A DNA stretch of 7,460 nucleotides from an uncultured Rhodospirillales bacterium. Lineage in GTDB: Bacteria; Pseudomonadota; Alphaproteobacteria; Acetobacterales; Acetobacteraceae. Positions within the stretch are counted from its first letter, which is position 1; the number at the start of each line of letters is the position of its first letter. The stretch is taken from the NCBI GenBank assembly GCA_903844785.1, contig CAIMVB010000415.1, forward strand, positions 1 through 7,460, written 5' to 3'. A program made the translations under genes and the position numbers. The notes under the pieces were generated by a model that was not told the origin of the DNA, did not search any database, and worked only from the letters and a program-made list of their open reading frames with translations. Of the stretch, positions 1 to 5,862 are shown piece after piece.

Positions 1-314
1 CGGCTTTCCGCGAGCCAGCCGCCCGGATGATCCGCCAGCGCCAGTACGCCGGTTTCCACATAATGGCGCGCCCCCAGCGCGGCCCAGATCATCTCCCAAG
101 CCTGAAAAGCGGGATCAATCATCCGCATATAGCCAGCCTGCGCGCCATAGGCGTGGCGGATCAGCCGGTGCTGATCCACCGAAGCGCCACGCGGATTGGG
201 GATGGGGGCCTGGTCCAGCACGCGCACCTGCCACCCGGCGCGGTTCAGCGCCCAGGCAGAGCAAAGCCCCATGATGCCGGCGCCCAGGATAAGGGCGGTT
301 CGTTTAGCTGCCAT
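1..314 (-). CDS. FAD-dependent oxidoreductase of the DAO / monomeric sarcosine oxidase type, N-terminal part
   Basis: Reading leftward from ATG 314, the frame stays open to the window edge (104 complete codons), so the C-terminal part is missing. The protein starts with a hydrophobic strand and the Rossmann dinucleotide motif GAGIMG (residues 11-16). An acidic residue, Asp34, ends the second strand in LDQ, as expected for binding the FAD ribose. The following stretch, SVDQHRLIRHAYG, resembles the His/Arg segment near the flavin in monomeric sarcosine oxidase and N-methyltryptophan oxidase. It is therefore probably a cytosolic flavoenzyme that oxidises a secondary amine or an amino acid; the substrate cannot be told from this part. 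An in-frame TAG four codons upstream of ATG 314 fixes the start at or after that codon. I see no clear Shine-Dalgarno. It is divergent from the MAPEG gene, with an inverted repeat in between. Confidence 0.85.
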   Translation of the reverse strand, partial: MAAKRTALILGAGIMGLCSAWALNRAGWQVRVLDQAPIPNPRGASVDQHRLIRHAYGAQAGYMRMIDPAFQAWEMIWAALGARHYVETGVLALADHPGGWLAES

Positions 315-329
315 GAGGAGAACCTATGC

Positions 330-370
330 CGGTTTGGTTAGGGAATGGGAATGCTTGTTTTACCAAACCG
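330..370. repeat. 9-bp perfect inverted repeat between divergent genes, possible operator
   Basis: CGGTTTGGT (330-338) and ACCAAACCG (362-370) are exact reverse complements separated by 23 bases. The pair lies in the 153-bp space between the divergent FAD oxidoreductase start (314) and the MAPEG start (468), just upstream of the oxidoreductase. That position suits a regulator-binding site acting on either gene, but no regulator is encoded next to it and the function is inference. There is no T-tract, so it does not look like a terminator. Confidence 0.4.
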
Positions 371-467
371 CGAAGGGCAAAGGGGCGCAATCCAGGCTGA
401 GCCGCCTTTGCCTGGCCCACGCAAGGCAAAGGCACTTCCTGCCAAAGCCACAAGGAGAGCACCCCCC

Positions 468-854
468 ATGATCATCGCCTTCTGGACCCTGCCTGTGGCG
501 CTGATTTTCCTCTGGCTCAGCTTGCGCGTGATTCGCCACCGGCGTGCCGAGCGGATCCCGCTTGGGTCGGGCGGAAATGCTGCGCTGGAACGCGCCGTCA
601 GGGCGCATGCGAATTTCGCGGAATTCGTGCCCTTTGCGGTATTGCTGCTGATCCTGGCGGAATGGGGTGGCGCCTGGCCTTGGCTGCTGCATGCGATTGG
701 GGCGCTTCTAGTTGCTGCCCGCCTGTCCCATGGTATCGGCATTGTGCAGGAACCTGAAGATTTTCGCCTGCGCGTTTTTGGCATGATGGGGACGTTTGGC
801 GTCATTGCCTTTGCAGCGCTGGCAGCGTTCTGGGGTGCCCTTATCCGCCCATGA
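468..854 (+). CDS. MAPEG-family integral membrane protein
   Basis: This is a 128-residue protein of the MAPEG superfamily (membrane-associated proteins in eicosanoid and glutathione metabolism), similar in size to bacterial YecN-type members. The diagnostic segment is RAVRAHANFAEFVP (residues 42-55), which has the family's conserved Arg, His, Asn and Glu after the first membrane helix. Four hydrophobic segments are visible at about residues 2-22, 52-66, 71-87 and 103-125, so it should be an inner-membrane four-helix protein. Bacterial members are often assumed to be glutathione-related, but the actual role of this subgroup is poorly known. The frame is open from 345, but the chosen ATG at 468 has a good AAGGAG (452-457) ten bases upstream, and translation from there starts directly with the first membrane helix. 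The rhodanese gene follows after 63 bases on the same strand. Confidence 0.85.
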   Translation: MIIAFWTLPVALIFLWLSLRVIRHRRAERIPLGSGGNAALERAVRAHANFAEFVPFAVLLLILAEWGGAWPWLLHAIGALLVAARLSHGIGIVQEPEDFRLRVFGMMGTFGVIAFAALAAFWGALIRP

Positions 855-917
855 GGGGCTAGTGCGCTGCGGGGAATTGCGGCCTAACATCACCGCTCAA
901 CCAGGGAGAACCAAGCC

Positions 918-1298
918 ATGACCTTGACTGTCCAACAAATGCTCGCTGCCGCTGAAGCGGTGGTGCCGCGCATTAGCGCCGATGAAGCGAAGGGGCTGGT
1001 CGGGCGCGCCGATGTTGTGTTCCTGGATGTGCGTGAACCGCCAGAAGTGGCGGCTTCCGGCAAGGTGCCGGGCGCGCTGACCATCCCGCGCGGCTTGGTG
1101 GAATTCCGCGCTGATCCCGCTTCGCCCCTGCATGATGCGAATTTTGATCGCGCCAAGACCATTGTCGCCTATTGCGCATCCGGCGGGCGTTCAGCGCTGG
1201 TGCTCAAGACGCTGCACGATATGGGCTATGCCAATGTGCGCAATTTGGGCGGCTTCAAGAATTGGGTGGATGGCGGCGGCGAGATCGAAAAAGCCTGA
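918..1298 (+). CDS. Single-domain rhodanese-like sulfurtransferase
   Basis: This 126-residue protein covers one rhodanese domain and no other domain. LDVREPPEVAASGKVPGAL (residues 36-54) is the conserved N-terminal rhodanese signature. The active-site loop is CASGGRS, with the sulfur-carrying cysteine at residue 86 after the YC strand, and the C-terminal part has the usual NLGGFKNW. Proteins of this type accept a sulfane sulfur as a cysteine persulfide and pass it to thiols such as glutathione or cyanide; the physiological donor and acceptor are not shown. No signal peptide is visible, so it is expected in the cytosol. AGGGAG (903-908) nine bases before ATG 918 supports the start. It lies 63 bases after the MAPEG gene and could be co-transcribed with it. 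A good intrinsic terminator follows at 1309-1337. Confidence 0.9.
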   Translation: MTLTVQQMLAAAEAVVPRISADEAKGLVGRADVVFLDVREPPEVAASGKVPGALTIPRGLVEFRADPASPLHDANFDRAKTIVAYCASGGRSALVLKTLHDMGYANVRNLGGFKNWVDGGGEIEKA

Positions 1299-1308
1299 CG
1301 CTGCCAAT

Positions 1309-1337
1309 GGGGATCGCGTGATGGCGCGACCCCTTTT
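1309..1337 (+). terminator. Intrinsic terminator of the rhodanese gene
   Basis: The left arm GGGGATCGCG (1309-1318) pairs with CGCGACCCC (1325-1333): nine GC-rich pairs with one bulged A and a six-base loop. TTTT (1334-1337) follows immediately. It begins 11 bases after the rhodanese stop and lies between two convergent genes. The stem may also help to stop leftward transcription of the Bug gene's opposite neighbour, but the T-tract points to the + strand. Confidence 0.8.
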
Positions 1338-1348
1338 GGAGGCTGAAT

Positions 1349-2305
1349 TTACTGCGGCTGAATACCCGCCGCGCGCGCCGCATCGCCCCATTTCTTCATC
1401 TCAGCTTCGACAAAGGCGCGCATTTCGTCGGGCGTATTGGAAACAATATCGGCGCCCAGGGTCTTGTGGCGTTCCACCACGCTTGGCACTTGCAGCGCGG
1501 CGCGGATATCGGCGTTGATCTTGGCCAGCACTGGCGCGGGAATGCCGGCGGGGCCGATCACCATGCCCCAGGTTGAAGCTTCAAAGCCCGGCAGGAAGGC
1601 TTCGCCAACCGTTGGCACATCAGGCAATTGCGCACTGCGCCGCGCCCCTGTGGTGGCAATGGCTTTCAGCGTGCCGGCCTGGATATGCGGTAGCGCCGCC
1701 GGCACCGTATCAAACATGATGTTCACGCGATTGGCGATTAGGTCCGGATGCGCCTGGGTGCTGCCGCGATAGGGCACATATTCCAGCGCAATGCCTGTAC
1801 GTTCAGCGAAAAGCACCGGCGCCAAGCGCACCACACCGCCCGTGCCGGCAAAGGTCACGCCGGGATTTTTCTTGGCGTAATCCACCAATTCAGCCGGCGT
1901 ATTGGGCGCAAAGGCTTTCGGCGCGCACAGCACCAAAGGGGTGACGGTGGTTTGGGAGATGAAGCTGAAATCCTTCATCGTATCGAAGGGCAGCTTATAG
2001 AAAGCCGCATTCACCGGATGGCCAACGGATACCAGCCCAAGCGTATGCCCATCTGGCGCGCTGCGTGCCACAACTTCAGTCCCGATTACGCCATCAGCCC
2101 CGGCGCGGTTTTCCACCGGCACGGGGTGCCCCCAGGCGGCGGCCAGCGGTTCGGCGATCAGCCGCGCCGTGATGTCCGAAACGCCACCGGGCGTATAGGG
2201 CACAATCATGCGCACGGCGCGATTGGGAAAGCCACCCTGCGCCTCGGCGCGGGTGGCAAGCAGCAAGGCAGGCGCGGCAAGTGCTGCGCGGCGGGTGAAC
2301 TTCAT
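1349..2305 (-). CDS. Bug/TctC-family periplasmic solute-binding protein
   Basis: The 318-residue product has the standard length of tripartite tricarboxylate transporter receptors (Bug family). The N terminus is a signal peptide with a twin arginine (Arg5-Arg6), a hydrophobic Ala/Leu core and a likely cleavage after Ala22 (AEA|Q), so export by Sec or Tat is possible. The mature part opens with FPNRAVRMIVPYTPGGVSD, in which the Pro-Gly-Gly loop and Asp44 are family hallmarks for carboxylate binding. VPYRGS and NIMFD in the middle and LPDVPTVGE near residue 230 are further typical blocks. Such proteins bind carboxylates or other small metabolites. No tctA/tctB membrane genes adjoin, which is common for this expanded family. 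A strong ribosome-binding site (AAAGGGAGA on the minus strand, 2312-2320) precedes ATG 2305. It is divergent from the serine hydrolase gene. The ligand is unknown. Confidence 0.93.
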   Translation of the reverse strand: MKFTRRAALAAPALLLATRAEAQGGFPNRAVRMIVPYTPGGVSDITARLIAEPLAAAWGHPVPVENRAGADGVIGTEVVARSAPDGHTLGLVSVGHPVNAAFYKLPFDTMKDFSFISQTTVTPLVLCAPKAFAPNTPAELVDYAKKNPGVTFAGTGGVVRLAPVLFAERTGIALEYVPYRGSTQAHPDLIANRVNIMFDTVPAALPHIQAGTLKAIATTGARRSAQLPDVPTVGEAFLPGFEASTWGMVIGPAGIPAPVLAKINADIRAALQVPSVVERHKTLGADIVSNTPDEMRAFVEAEMKKWGDAARAAGIQPQ

Positions 2306-2355
2306 GGCGTTTCTCCCTTTGGATTATTGGGCATACTGTGCCTGGGCAGAAGAAA

Positions 2356-2398
2356 TTTACCAGTATTTTCATCCGATCTTTTTGCGCTTTCTGGTAAA
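2356..2398. repeat. 8-bp perfect inverted repeat between divergent genes, possible operator
   Basis: TTTACCAG (2356-2363) and CTGGTAAA (2391-2398) are exact reverse complements with 27 bases between them. The pair occupies much of the space between the Bug-protein start (2305) and the serine hydrolase, and its right arm ends just before the ATG at 2401. A paired regulator site or a 5' mRNA hairpin is possible. No regulator gene is adjacent and the function is inference. Confidence 0.35.
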
Positions 2399-2442
2399 GC
2401 ATGATCCATTCTGGGGCATACGCAACGAAAGCTTCGCCCGTG

Positions 2443-3726
2443 ATGTCATTTCGCCAAGCTTGCCAAACGCCCCTTTCCCGCCGCGCCGCGATGGCCGCCT
2501 TGTTGGCGATCCCCGCCTGCGCCAAAAGTAATTCCGGCACCGTCAGTTTTGCCGGTGGCATTGGGCGCAATCCGGCCGGGCCAGATATGGCGCGTTATGC
2601 GGATGCGCTTGGGCATTATCCGCGCGCGGATCGTAGCAATTGGTGGCGCCCCAGCCATAGTGTTGATAGTTTTTCCCGGCTTGATGAGGTTTTCCCAAGC
2701 GCTATTTCCGCAGCGCCCGCCAATGCCGCGCCCTGGCGGCGTGCTACGGCGGAACCTGCGATTTCTTATGATGGCACAGCGCGGCTTGGTGCGGGGCGCT
2801 TTGGGCTGGATGGTTATTTGGCGCGCAACCCGACCACAGGCCTGTTGATTGCGAAAGATAATGAGCTTCTGGTTGAACGCTACCAATATGGCCGCACAGA
2901 CAGGCACCGCCTGACATCCTTTTCCATGGCCAAGACCGTGATTGCCATGATGATCGGCCTTGCGGTGCAAGAAGGCCGGATCAGATCCATTGAAGAAACT
3001 GCGGCCACTTATGTGCCGGGACTTTCCGGGACCGAATATGGCGCCACACCAATCCGCCATTTGCTGACCATGTCATCCGGGGTCGCCTTCCGTGAAGAAT
3101 ATGATGGCGCGGATGATTCAGCGCGGCTTTCGGCGCTGACCATTCGCGGGCAGAGCCCAGGTGGTGCTGCTGTGCCACGGCATTTCAACCAGCGCATCGC
3201 CCCGCCTGGGCAGCGCTGGTATTATGCGTCGGCTGAAACCTTTGTGCTGGCGCTGGTGCTGCGCCAGGCCATTGGCCGTTCCATCGCTGAGTATTTCAGT
3301 GAGAAAATCTGGCGGCCCTTGGGTGCGGAAGCGCCCGCCGCTTGGTTGGTTGACGCCTCAGGCTTGGAAGTTGGCTATATGGGCTTCAATGCCGTGCTGC
3401 GTGATTACGGCCGGCTTGGCATGATGCTGGCACGTGGTGGTGAAGCCCAGGGCCGGCAGATCATTCCGCGCGCCTGGTTCACGGACATGACGCGGGCGCA
3501 TTTTTCGCCAAGCGCCACCGGGCGCTATTTTGGCTATGGCTTCCAGACTTGGGTCTTTCCCGAAATGAATGGCAGTTTCGCCTTGCTTGGTGTGCGCGGG
3601 CAATCGCTTTTCGTGGACCCTGCCAAGCGCCTTATTCTGGTGCATACGGCGGTGCGGCCTGACGCGCGTGATCCTGGTGGCGCTGAAACCGGTGCTCTGT
3701 GGCGCGGTGTCTTGCGGGCTGCGTAA
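2443..3726 (+). CDS. Beta-lactamase-like (class C / NylB-like) serine hydrolase, probable lipoprotein
   Basis: This member of the beta-lactamase/penicillin-binding-protein-like hydrolase family (COG1680 type) has 427 residues from the chosen start. The nucleophile motif is Ser-Met-Ala-Lys in SFSMAKT (Ser codon 2923-2925, Lys codon 2932-2934). The second catalytic element is Tyr-Ala-Ser in WYYASAET (3223-3231), in place of the Tyr-x-Asn of true class C enzymes. LLTMSSGV followed by an acidic EEYDGADDS segment resembles 6-aminohexanoate-dimer hydrolase relatives. The likely activity is an esterase, amidase or peptidase rather than antibiotic resistance. The N terminus has SRRAAMAALLAIPAC, a twin-arginine signal core with an IPAC lipobox-like end, suggesting a membrane-anchored exported protein. 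The frame is also open from ATG 2401, which would give an unusually long n-region. Neither start has a strong Shine-Dalgarno, so the exact start is uncertain. Confidence 0.88.
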   Translation: MSFRQACQTPLSRRAAMAALLAIPACAKSNSGTVSFAGGIGRNPAGPDMARYADALGHYPRADRSNWWRPSHSVDSFSRLDEVFPSAISAAPANAAPWRRATAEPAISYDGTARLGAGRFGLDGYLARNPTTGLLIAKDNELLVERYQYGRTDRHRLTSFSMAKTVIAMMIGLAVQEGRIRSIEETAATYVPGLSGTEYGATPIRHLLTMSSGVAFREEYDGADDSARLSALTIRGQSPGGAAVPRHFNQRIAPPGQRWYYASAETFVLALVLRQAIGRSIAEYFSEKIWRPLGAEAPAAWLVDASGLEVGYMGFNAVLRDYGRLGMMLARGGEAQGRQIIPRAWFTDMTRAHFSPSATGRYFGYGFQTWVFPEMNGSFALLGVRGQSLFVDPAKRLILVHTAVRPDARDPGGAETGALWRGVLRAA

Positions 3727-3813
3727 AAGTGCCAGGTTTGGCGTTGGATTTTTCCAGCGCGGGGCTTTTGCGCTAAGGGATCATGGCCATGGCCGCGCCA
3801 GAAAGATCTGAAC

Positions 3814-4473
3814 ATGCTCATCCTTGCCATTGAAGGGGCGCTGGCGCGTTGTTCCGCGGCCGTGCTGCGGGATGGCGCGGTATTGGCGGCGGCGTTGCAT
3901 GATGCCGCGCGCGGCCAGCCGGCACATTTGCCACCCCTGGTCCAACAGGTTTTGGGTGAAGCGCAGATAGCGCCAACCGCCTTGGATGCCGTGGCCGTTG
4001 GCGTTGGGCCTGGCGGCTTTACCGGCCTGCGCACCGCCATTGCTTTGGCGGAAGGCTTGGCGCAGGCGCTGGGCAAGCCCTTGATCGGCGTGACCACCGG
4101 GGAAGCCCTGATGGCCGATATGCCCACGGCCCCCCGGCATGATCAGGCTGTGTGGTCTGTGCTGGACCAGCGCCAGGGCCGCGTGGTGCTGGAAATTTTC
4201 CCGGCCGGCGCGGCGCAGCCAAATCCACCGGTGATCCTGCCCATTGAAGCCTTGCCTGAGCCCGCTGGGCCGCTGCTGCTGGTGGGCGATGCGGCGGTGC
4301 AGGTTGGTGCGGCACTGGCTGAGCGCGGTATTGCGGCCATAATCAGCGCCCCCGCCTTACCTTCGGCCCAGGCGCTTGGCCGCGTGGCAGCCCAGCGCCT
4401 TGCTGGCATATTGCCCCCGCGCGGCGCCGCCCCGCTTTACGCGGAACCCCCCGCTACCACCGCGCCGCGCTAA
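3814..4473 (+). CDS. tsaB: tRNA threonylcarbamoyladenosine (t6A) biosynthesis protein TsaB
   Basis: The 219-residue protein matches TsaB (formerly YeaZ), the ASKHA-fold partner of TsaD. Together with TsaE they transfer the threonylcarbamoyl group to A37 of ANN-decoding tRNAs in the cytosol. The best signature is [21 protein letters not shown] (about residues 63-83), equivalent to the usual GPGSFTGLR block. The N terminus [17 protein letters not shown] matches the family's ILAIDT start except that the usual Asp is Glu7. The C-terminal PLYAEPP corresponds to the conserved PLYxRxP end, with the Arg absent. The region upstream of ATG 3814 has only a weak AGAAAG as ribosome-binding site. rimI follows after four bases, a frequent bacterial pairing, so the two are an operon. 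Most of the divergence from consensus lies outside the core motif, so function is expected to be kept. Confidence 0.93.
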   Translation: MLILAIEGALARCSAAVLRDGAVLAAALHDAARGQPAHLPPLVQQVLGEAQIAPTALDAVAVGVGPGGFTGLRTAIALAEGLAQALGKPLIGVTTGEALMADMPTAPRHDQAVWSVLDQRQGRVVLEIFPAGAAQPNPPVILPIEALPEPAGPLLLVGDAAVQVGAALAERGIAAIISAPALPSAQALGRVAAQRLAGILPPRGAAPLYAEPPATTAPR

Positions 4474-4477
4474 ACCT

Positions 4478-4924
4478 ATGGGCATCACCACCAACCCAAT
4501 CGGGGCGGAAGCCGCGGCGCTGCTGGCGGCAATCCATGCCGAGAGCTTTCCGTCCAACCAAGCCTGGGACGCCGAGGCCATTGCCCTGATGCTGGGTCTG
4601 CCAGGGCATTTCGGCCTGCTGGCGCAAATGGATGAGGCGCCGGCTGGTTTTGCCCTGGGCCAAGCCCAAAGCATGGAGGCTGAGGTGCTGACCCTGGCCG
4701 TGCTGCCCGAAGCGCGCGGCAAGGGGGTTGGCCAGGGTCTTTTGACGGCCTTGCTTGATACGGCGGCCGGGCGGGGTGCGGCAGAAGTATTTCTGGAAGT
4801 CGCTGAGGCTAATGCCCCCGCGCGCAGGCTGTATGCGAAGGCGGGCGCGCATGAGGTCGGCCGGCGGCGGCGCTATTACGCCGATGGGGCGGATGCACTG
4901 GTGCTGCGTATTGATTTGACTTGA
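4478..4924 (+). CDS. rimI: Ribosomal-protein-alanine N-acetyltransferase RimI (GNAT family)
   Basis: This 148-residue single-domain GNAT acetyltransferase is encoded four bases after the tsaB stop. The acetyl-CoA-binding loop is RGKGVG (residues 80-85), following the strand LTLAVLPEA. The RimI-specific C-terminal block is EVAEANAPARRLYAKAG (residues 107-123). Glu107 and Tyr119 have the same 12-residue spacing as the catalytic Glu103 and Tyr115 known for enteric RimI. RimI acetylates the N-terminal alanine of ribosomal protein S18, and the linkage to tsaB supports this assignment over other GNATs. The frame continues upstream inside tsaB, but ATG 4478 gives a family-length protein. No Shine-Dalgarno precedes it, so translation is probably coupled to termination of tsaB. 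Confidence 0.88.
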   Translation: MGITTNPIGAEAAALLAAIHAESFPSNQAWDAEAIALMLGLPGHFGLLAQMDEAPAGFALGQAQSMEAEVLTLAVLPEARGKGVGQGLLTALLDTAAGRGAAEVFLEVAEANAPARRLYAKAGAHEVGRRRRYYADGADALVLRIDLT

Positions 4925-5155
4925 AAAGCTACGGCGCCGCTGCACCCACCTTACGGCGCCCCCCGCTGCGGGCAGATATGGGTCGGATAATCGGAATTCC
5001 TGATTGTTTCAGACGATAACACATTGAAATTACGATAATTTAACGCCCCGCAGGCTTAACATCAGCCTTCTCAGTCGCTATTTGCGGGTGCGTACTGGGC
5101 GTCCATCCACACCTCATAGGGTGTAAAAGAAAAAATCTTTCAATTATTAGGCGAA
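4925..5155. other. 231-bp intergenic region upstream of the truncated MucR-like gene
   Basis: The region turns from GC-rich to AT-rich towards its right end. It holds a direct repeat TACGGCGCC (4930-4938 and 4952-4960) just after rimI. Three GATAA copies sit at 4986, 5015 and 5034, the last two inside the longer direct repeat ACGATAA (5013-5019, 5032-5038). A small hairpin ACACC/GGTGT (5109-5113 with 5120-5124) precedes an A-rich stretch. I find no convincing -35/-10 pair with 16-18 spacing and no clear terminator for rimI. AT-rich DNA of this kind is what MucR-family regulators are known to bind, so control by the nearby MucR is plausible but not shown. Confidence 0.4.
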
Positions 5156-5374
5156 ATGAGGATCATGGCTTTAAAAGAAAAGCCCCCGGCGTTGCTGGGG
5201 CTGACCACCCAAATCGTCGCGGCGCATTTGTCGCGCAATGAGCTGACTGCGGCGGAATTGCCCGATTTCATTCGCCGTATCCATGAAAGCCTGGCCCATA
5301 TTGCAACCACAGATTGCCGTCATCGGTCAGCACTTGCAGCCTCTGCGGCCGTTAAGGGGCGCTTGGTCCACTAA
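5156..5374 (+). CDS. Truncated MucR-like protein: N-terminal domain only, no zinc finger
   Basis: The product has 72 residues. Residues 13-49 (LLGLTTQIVAAHLSRN through SLAHI) align without gaps to residues 10-46 of the full MucR encoded 0.5 kb downstream, with 15 identities in 37 positions by eye. This is the N-terminal helical region that in MucR/Ros proteins mediates higher-order oligomerisation. The C-terminal zinc-finger and DNA-binding part is absent. After residue 49 there is a 23-residue Ala/Arg/His-containing tail and a stop. It is unlikely to bind DNA alone but could form mixed oligomers with MucR; this is inference. A remnant of a once longer gene is the alternative. ATG 5156 has only AGG four bases upstream; ATG 5165 (residue 4) has GAGG but too close, so the start is uncertain by three codons. 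Confidence 0.7.
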   Translation: MRIMALKEKPPALLGLTTQIVAAHLSRNELTAAELPDFIRRIHESLAHIATTDCRHRSALAASAAVKGRLVH

Positions 5375-5439
5375 ATCCTGTTGGTTTCATGACCCGAGGG
5401 AAAATAAATTGCAGCCGACCGCGGCATTTTGGAAATATC

Positions 5440-5458
5440 TCACAATTTTGTGATCACA
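5440..5458. repeat. Overlapping TCACAA/TTGTGA palindromes at the 3' end of the TusA-like gene
   Basis: TCACAA (5440-5445) and TTGTGA (5448-5453) form a palindrome with a 2-base centre. The second half also forms the perfect 10-bp palindrome TGTGATCACA (5449-5458). The cluster covers the TusA-like stop codon, between two convergent genes. The stem is AT-rich and has no T-tract, so it is a poor terminator. TGTGA/TCACA are CRP-like half-sites, but the spacing differs from a CRP site and the position at a gene end argues against a promoter operator. Confidence 0.3.
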
Positions 5459-5720
5459 GACTCATAGATATTGTTCTGGCCTTACGTAAAAACAAAATGG
5501 AATAATCAGTATTGTAATCGGAAATAGAGAGAACTTCGTGGCCCTGTTCTTGCGCTGTTATCGGTATATTGCGACGGGGTTCCGCGCCGCGCAGCGTTAT
5601 TTCAAGAACTTCGCCCGGCTTCATTTGGTCAAGCGCCAGCCGCACCAGCACGAATGTCATCGGGCAGGTCTCCTCCGAAATATCAATCCGCTGGTCCGCG
5701 ACGATGTTTTCCCTGGTCAT
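5454..5720 (-). CDS. TusA/SirA-family sulfur-carrier protein with a CPMT motif
   Basis: The 88-residue protein has the size and fold pattern of TusA-family proteins (a two-layer alpha/beta sandwich of about 80 residues). ISEETCPMTFVLVRLALDQ (residues 14-32) is the family's N-terminal Cys-Pro strand-helix segment. KPGEVLEITLRGAEPRRNIP gives the second and third strands, and EQGHEVLSI ends the domain. Cys19 is the expected persulfide carrier. The canonical CPxP motif reads CPMT here, so the second proline is lost. TusA itself relays sulfur from IscS towards tRNA 2-thiouridine, but relatives serve other sulfur routes, so the exact pathway is open and no gene symbol is given. It is convergent with the truncated MucR-like gene and divergent from mucR. 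The start at 5720 lacks a good ribosome-binding site and overlaps the stop of a possible six-residue leader ORF. Confidence 0.85.
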   Translation of the reverse strand: MTRENIVADQRIDISEETCPMTFVLVRLALDQMKPGEVLEITLRGAEPRRNIPITAQEQGHEVLSISDYNTDYSILFLRKARTISMSL

Positions 5721-5780
5721 AAGGCTTCTGATCCCATGCTGCTTTTCCTTAGCTTTTTACGGCGCGCTGAAATACCCCGC

Positions 5781-5802
5781 GCATCAACCTTATAATTGAT
5801 GC
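5781..5802. promoter_or_regulatory. 22-bp palindrome between the divergent TusA-like and mucR genes, candidate operator
   Basis: GCATCAA (5781-5787) and TTGATGC (5796-5802) are exact reverse complements with 8 bases between them (CCTTATAA). The site lies in the 142-bp AT-rich divergent control region and ends one base before the -35 hexamer of the mucR promoter. A dimeric regulator bound here could affect both genes. The spacing of the two arms (15 bp start to start) is larger than one helical turn, and I cannot name the regulator. MucR itself prefers AT-rich sequence rather than a strict palindrome. Confidence 0.5.
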
Positions 5803-5831
5803 TTGAAAATAATTTTATCTCAAACTAAAAT
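5803..5831 (+). promoter_or_regulatory. Sigma70-type promoter of mucR
   Basis: TTGAAA (5803-5808) and TAAAAT (5826-5831) are separated by exactly 17 bases, close to the housekeeping consensus. Transcription would begin around 5838, leaving a 5' leader of about 25 bases with the ribosome-binding site GGAG. The promoter is embedded in A/T-rich DNA with several TA steps, the kind of sequence MucR proteins bind, so autoregulation is likely by analogy. Confidence 0.65.
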
Positions 5832-5862
5832 AATTTCATTGCGCAATAATCGGAGAAAACTG

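Noticed and set aside
345..467. N-terminal extension of the MAPEG protein from ATG 345
   Set aside because: The extension is polar and unlike the family, and ATG 468 has a clear AAGGAG and starts at the first membrane helix.
2401..2442. Serine hydrolase start at ATG 2401
   Set aside because: It is possible, but it gives a 41-residue path to the end of the signal region; ATG 2443 gives a normal-length signal. Left as an open alternative.
3782..3791. Perfect palindrome CATGGCCATG before tsaB
   Set aside because: It is built of common GGCC/ATGG words in GC-rich DNA, with no supporting promoter or repeat context.
3534..4140. Long antisense open frames opposite the hydrolase end and tsaB
   Set aside because: They are Ala/Arg/Pro-rich frames expected by chance opposite GC-rich genes, with no recognisable domain, and they span two well-supported genes.
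4930..4960. TACGGCGCC repeats after rimI as a terminator
   Set aside because: GGCGCC is self-palindromic, only six pairs can form, and there is no T-tract.
5330..5355. CSLCG reading in another frame at the end of the truncated MucR-like gene, resembling a lost zinc finger
   Set aside because: It is followed at once by a stop and none of the downstream MucR pattern (KRHL, YREKW, YPMVAP) appears in any frame before the TusA-like gene, so a simple frameshift is not supported.
5803..5862. Longer MucR from TTG 5803
   Set aside because: The codons overlap the -35/-10 promoter and are AT-rich without family similarity; ATG 5863 has GGAG at proper spacing.
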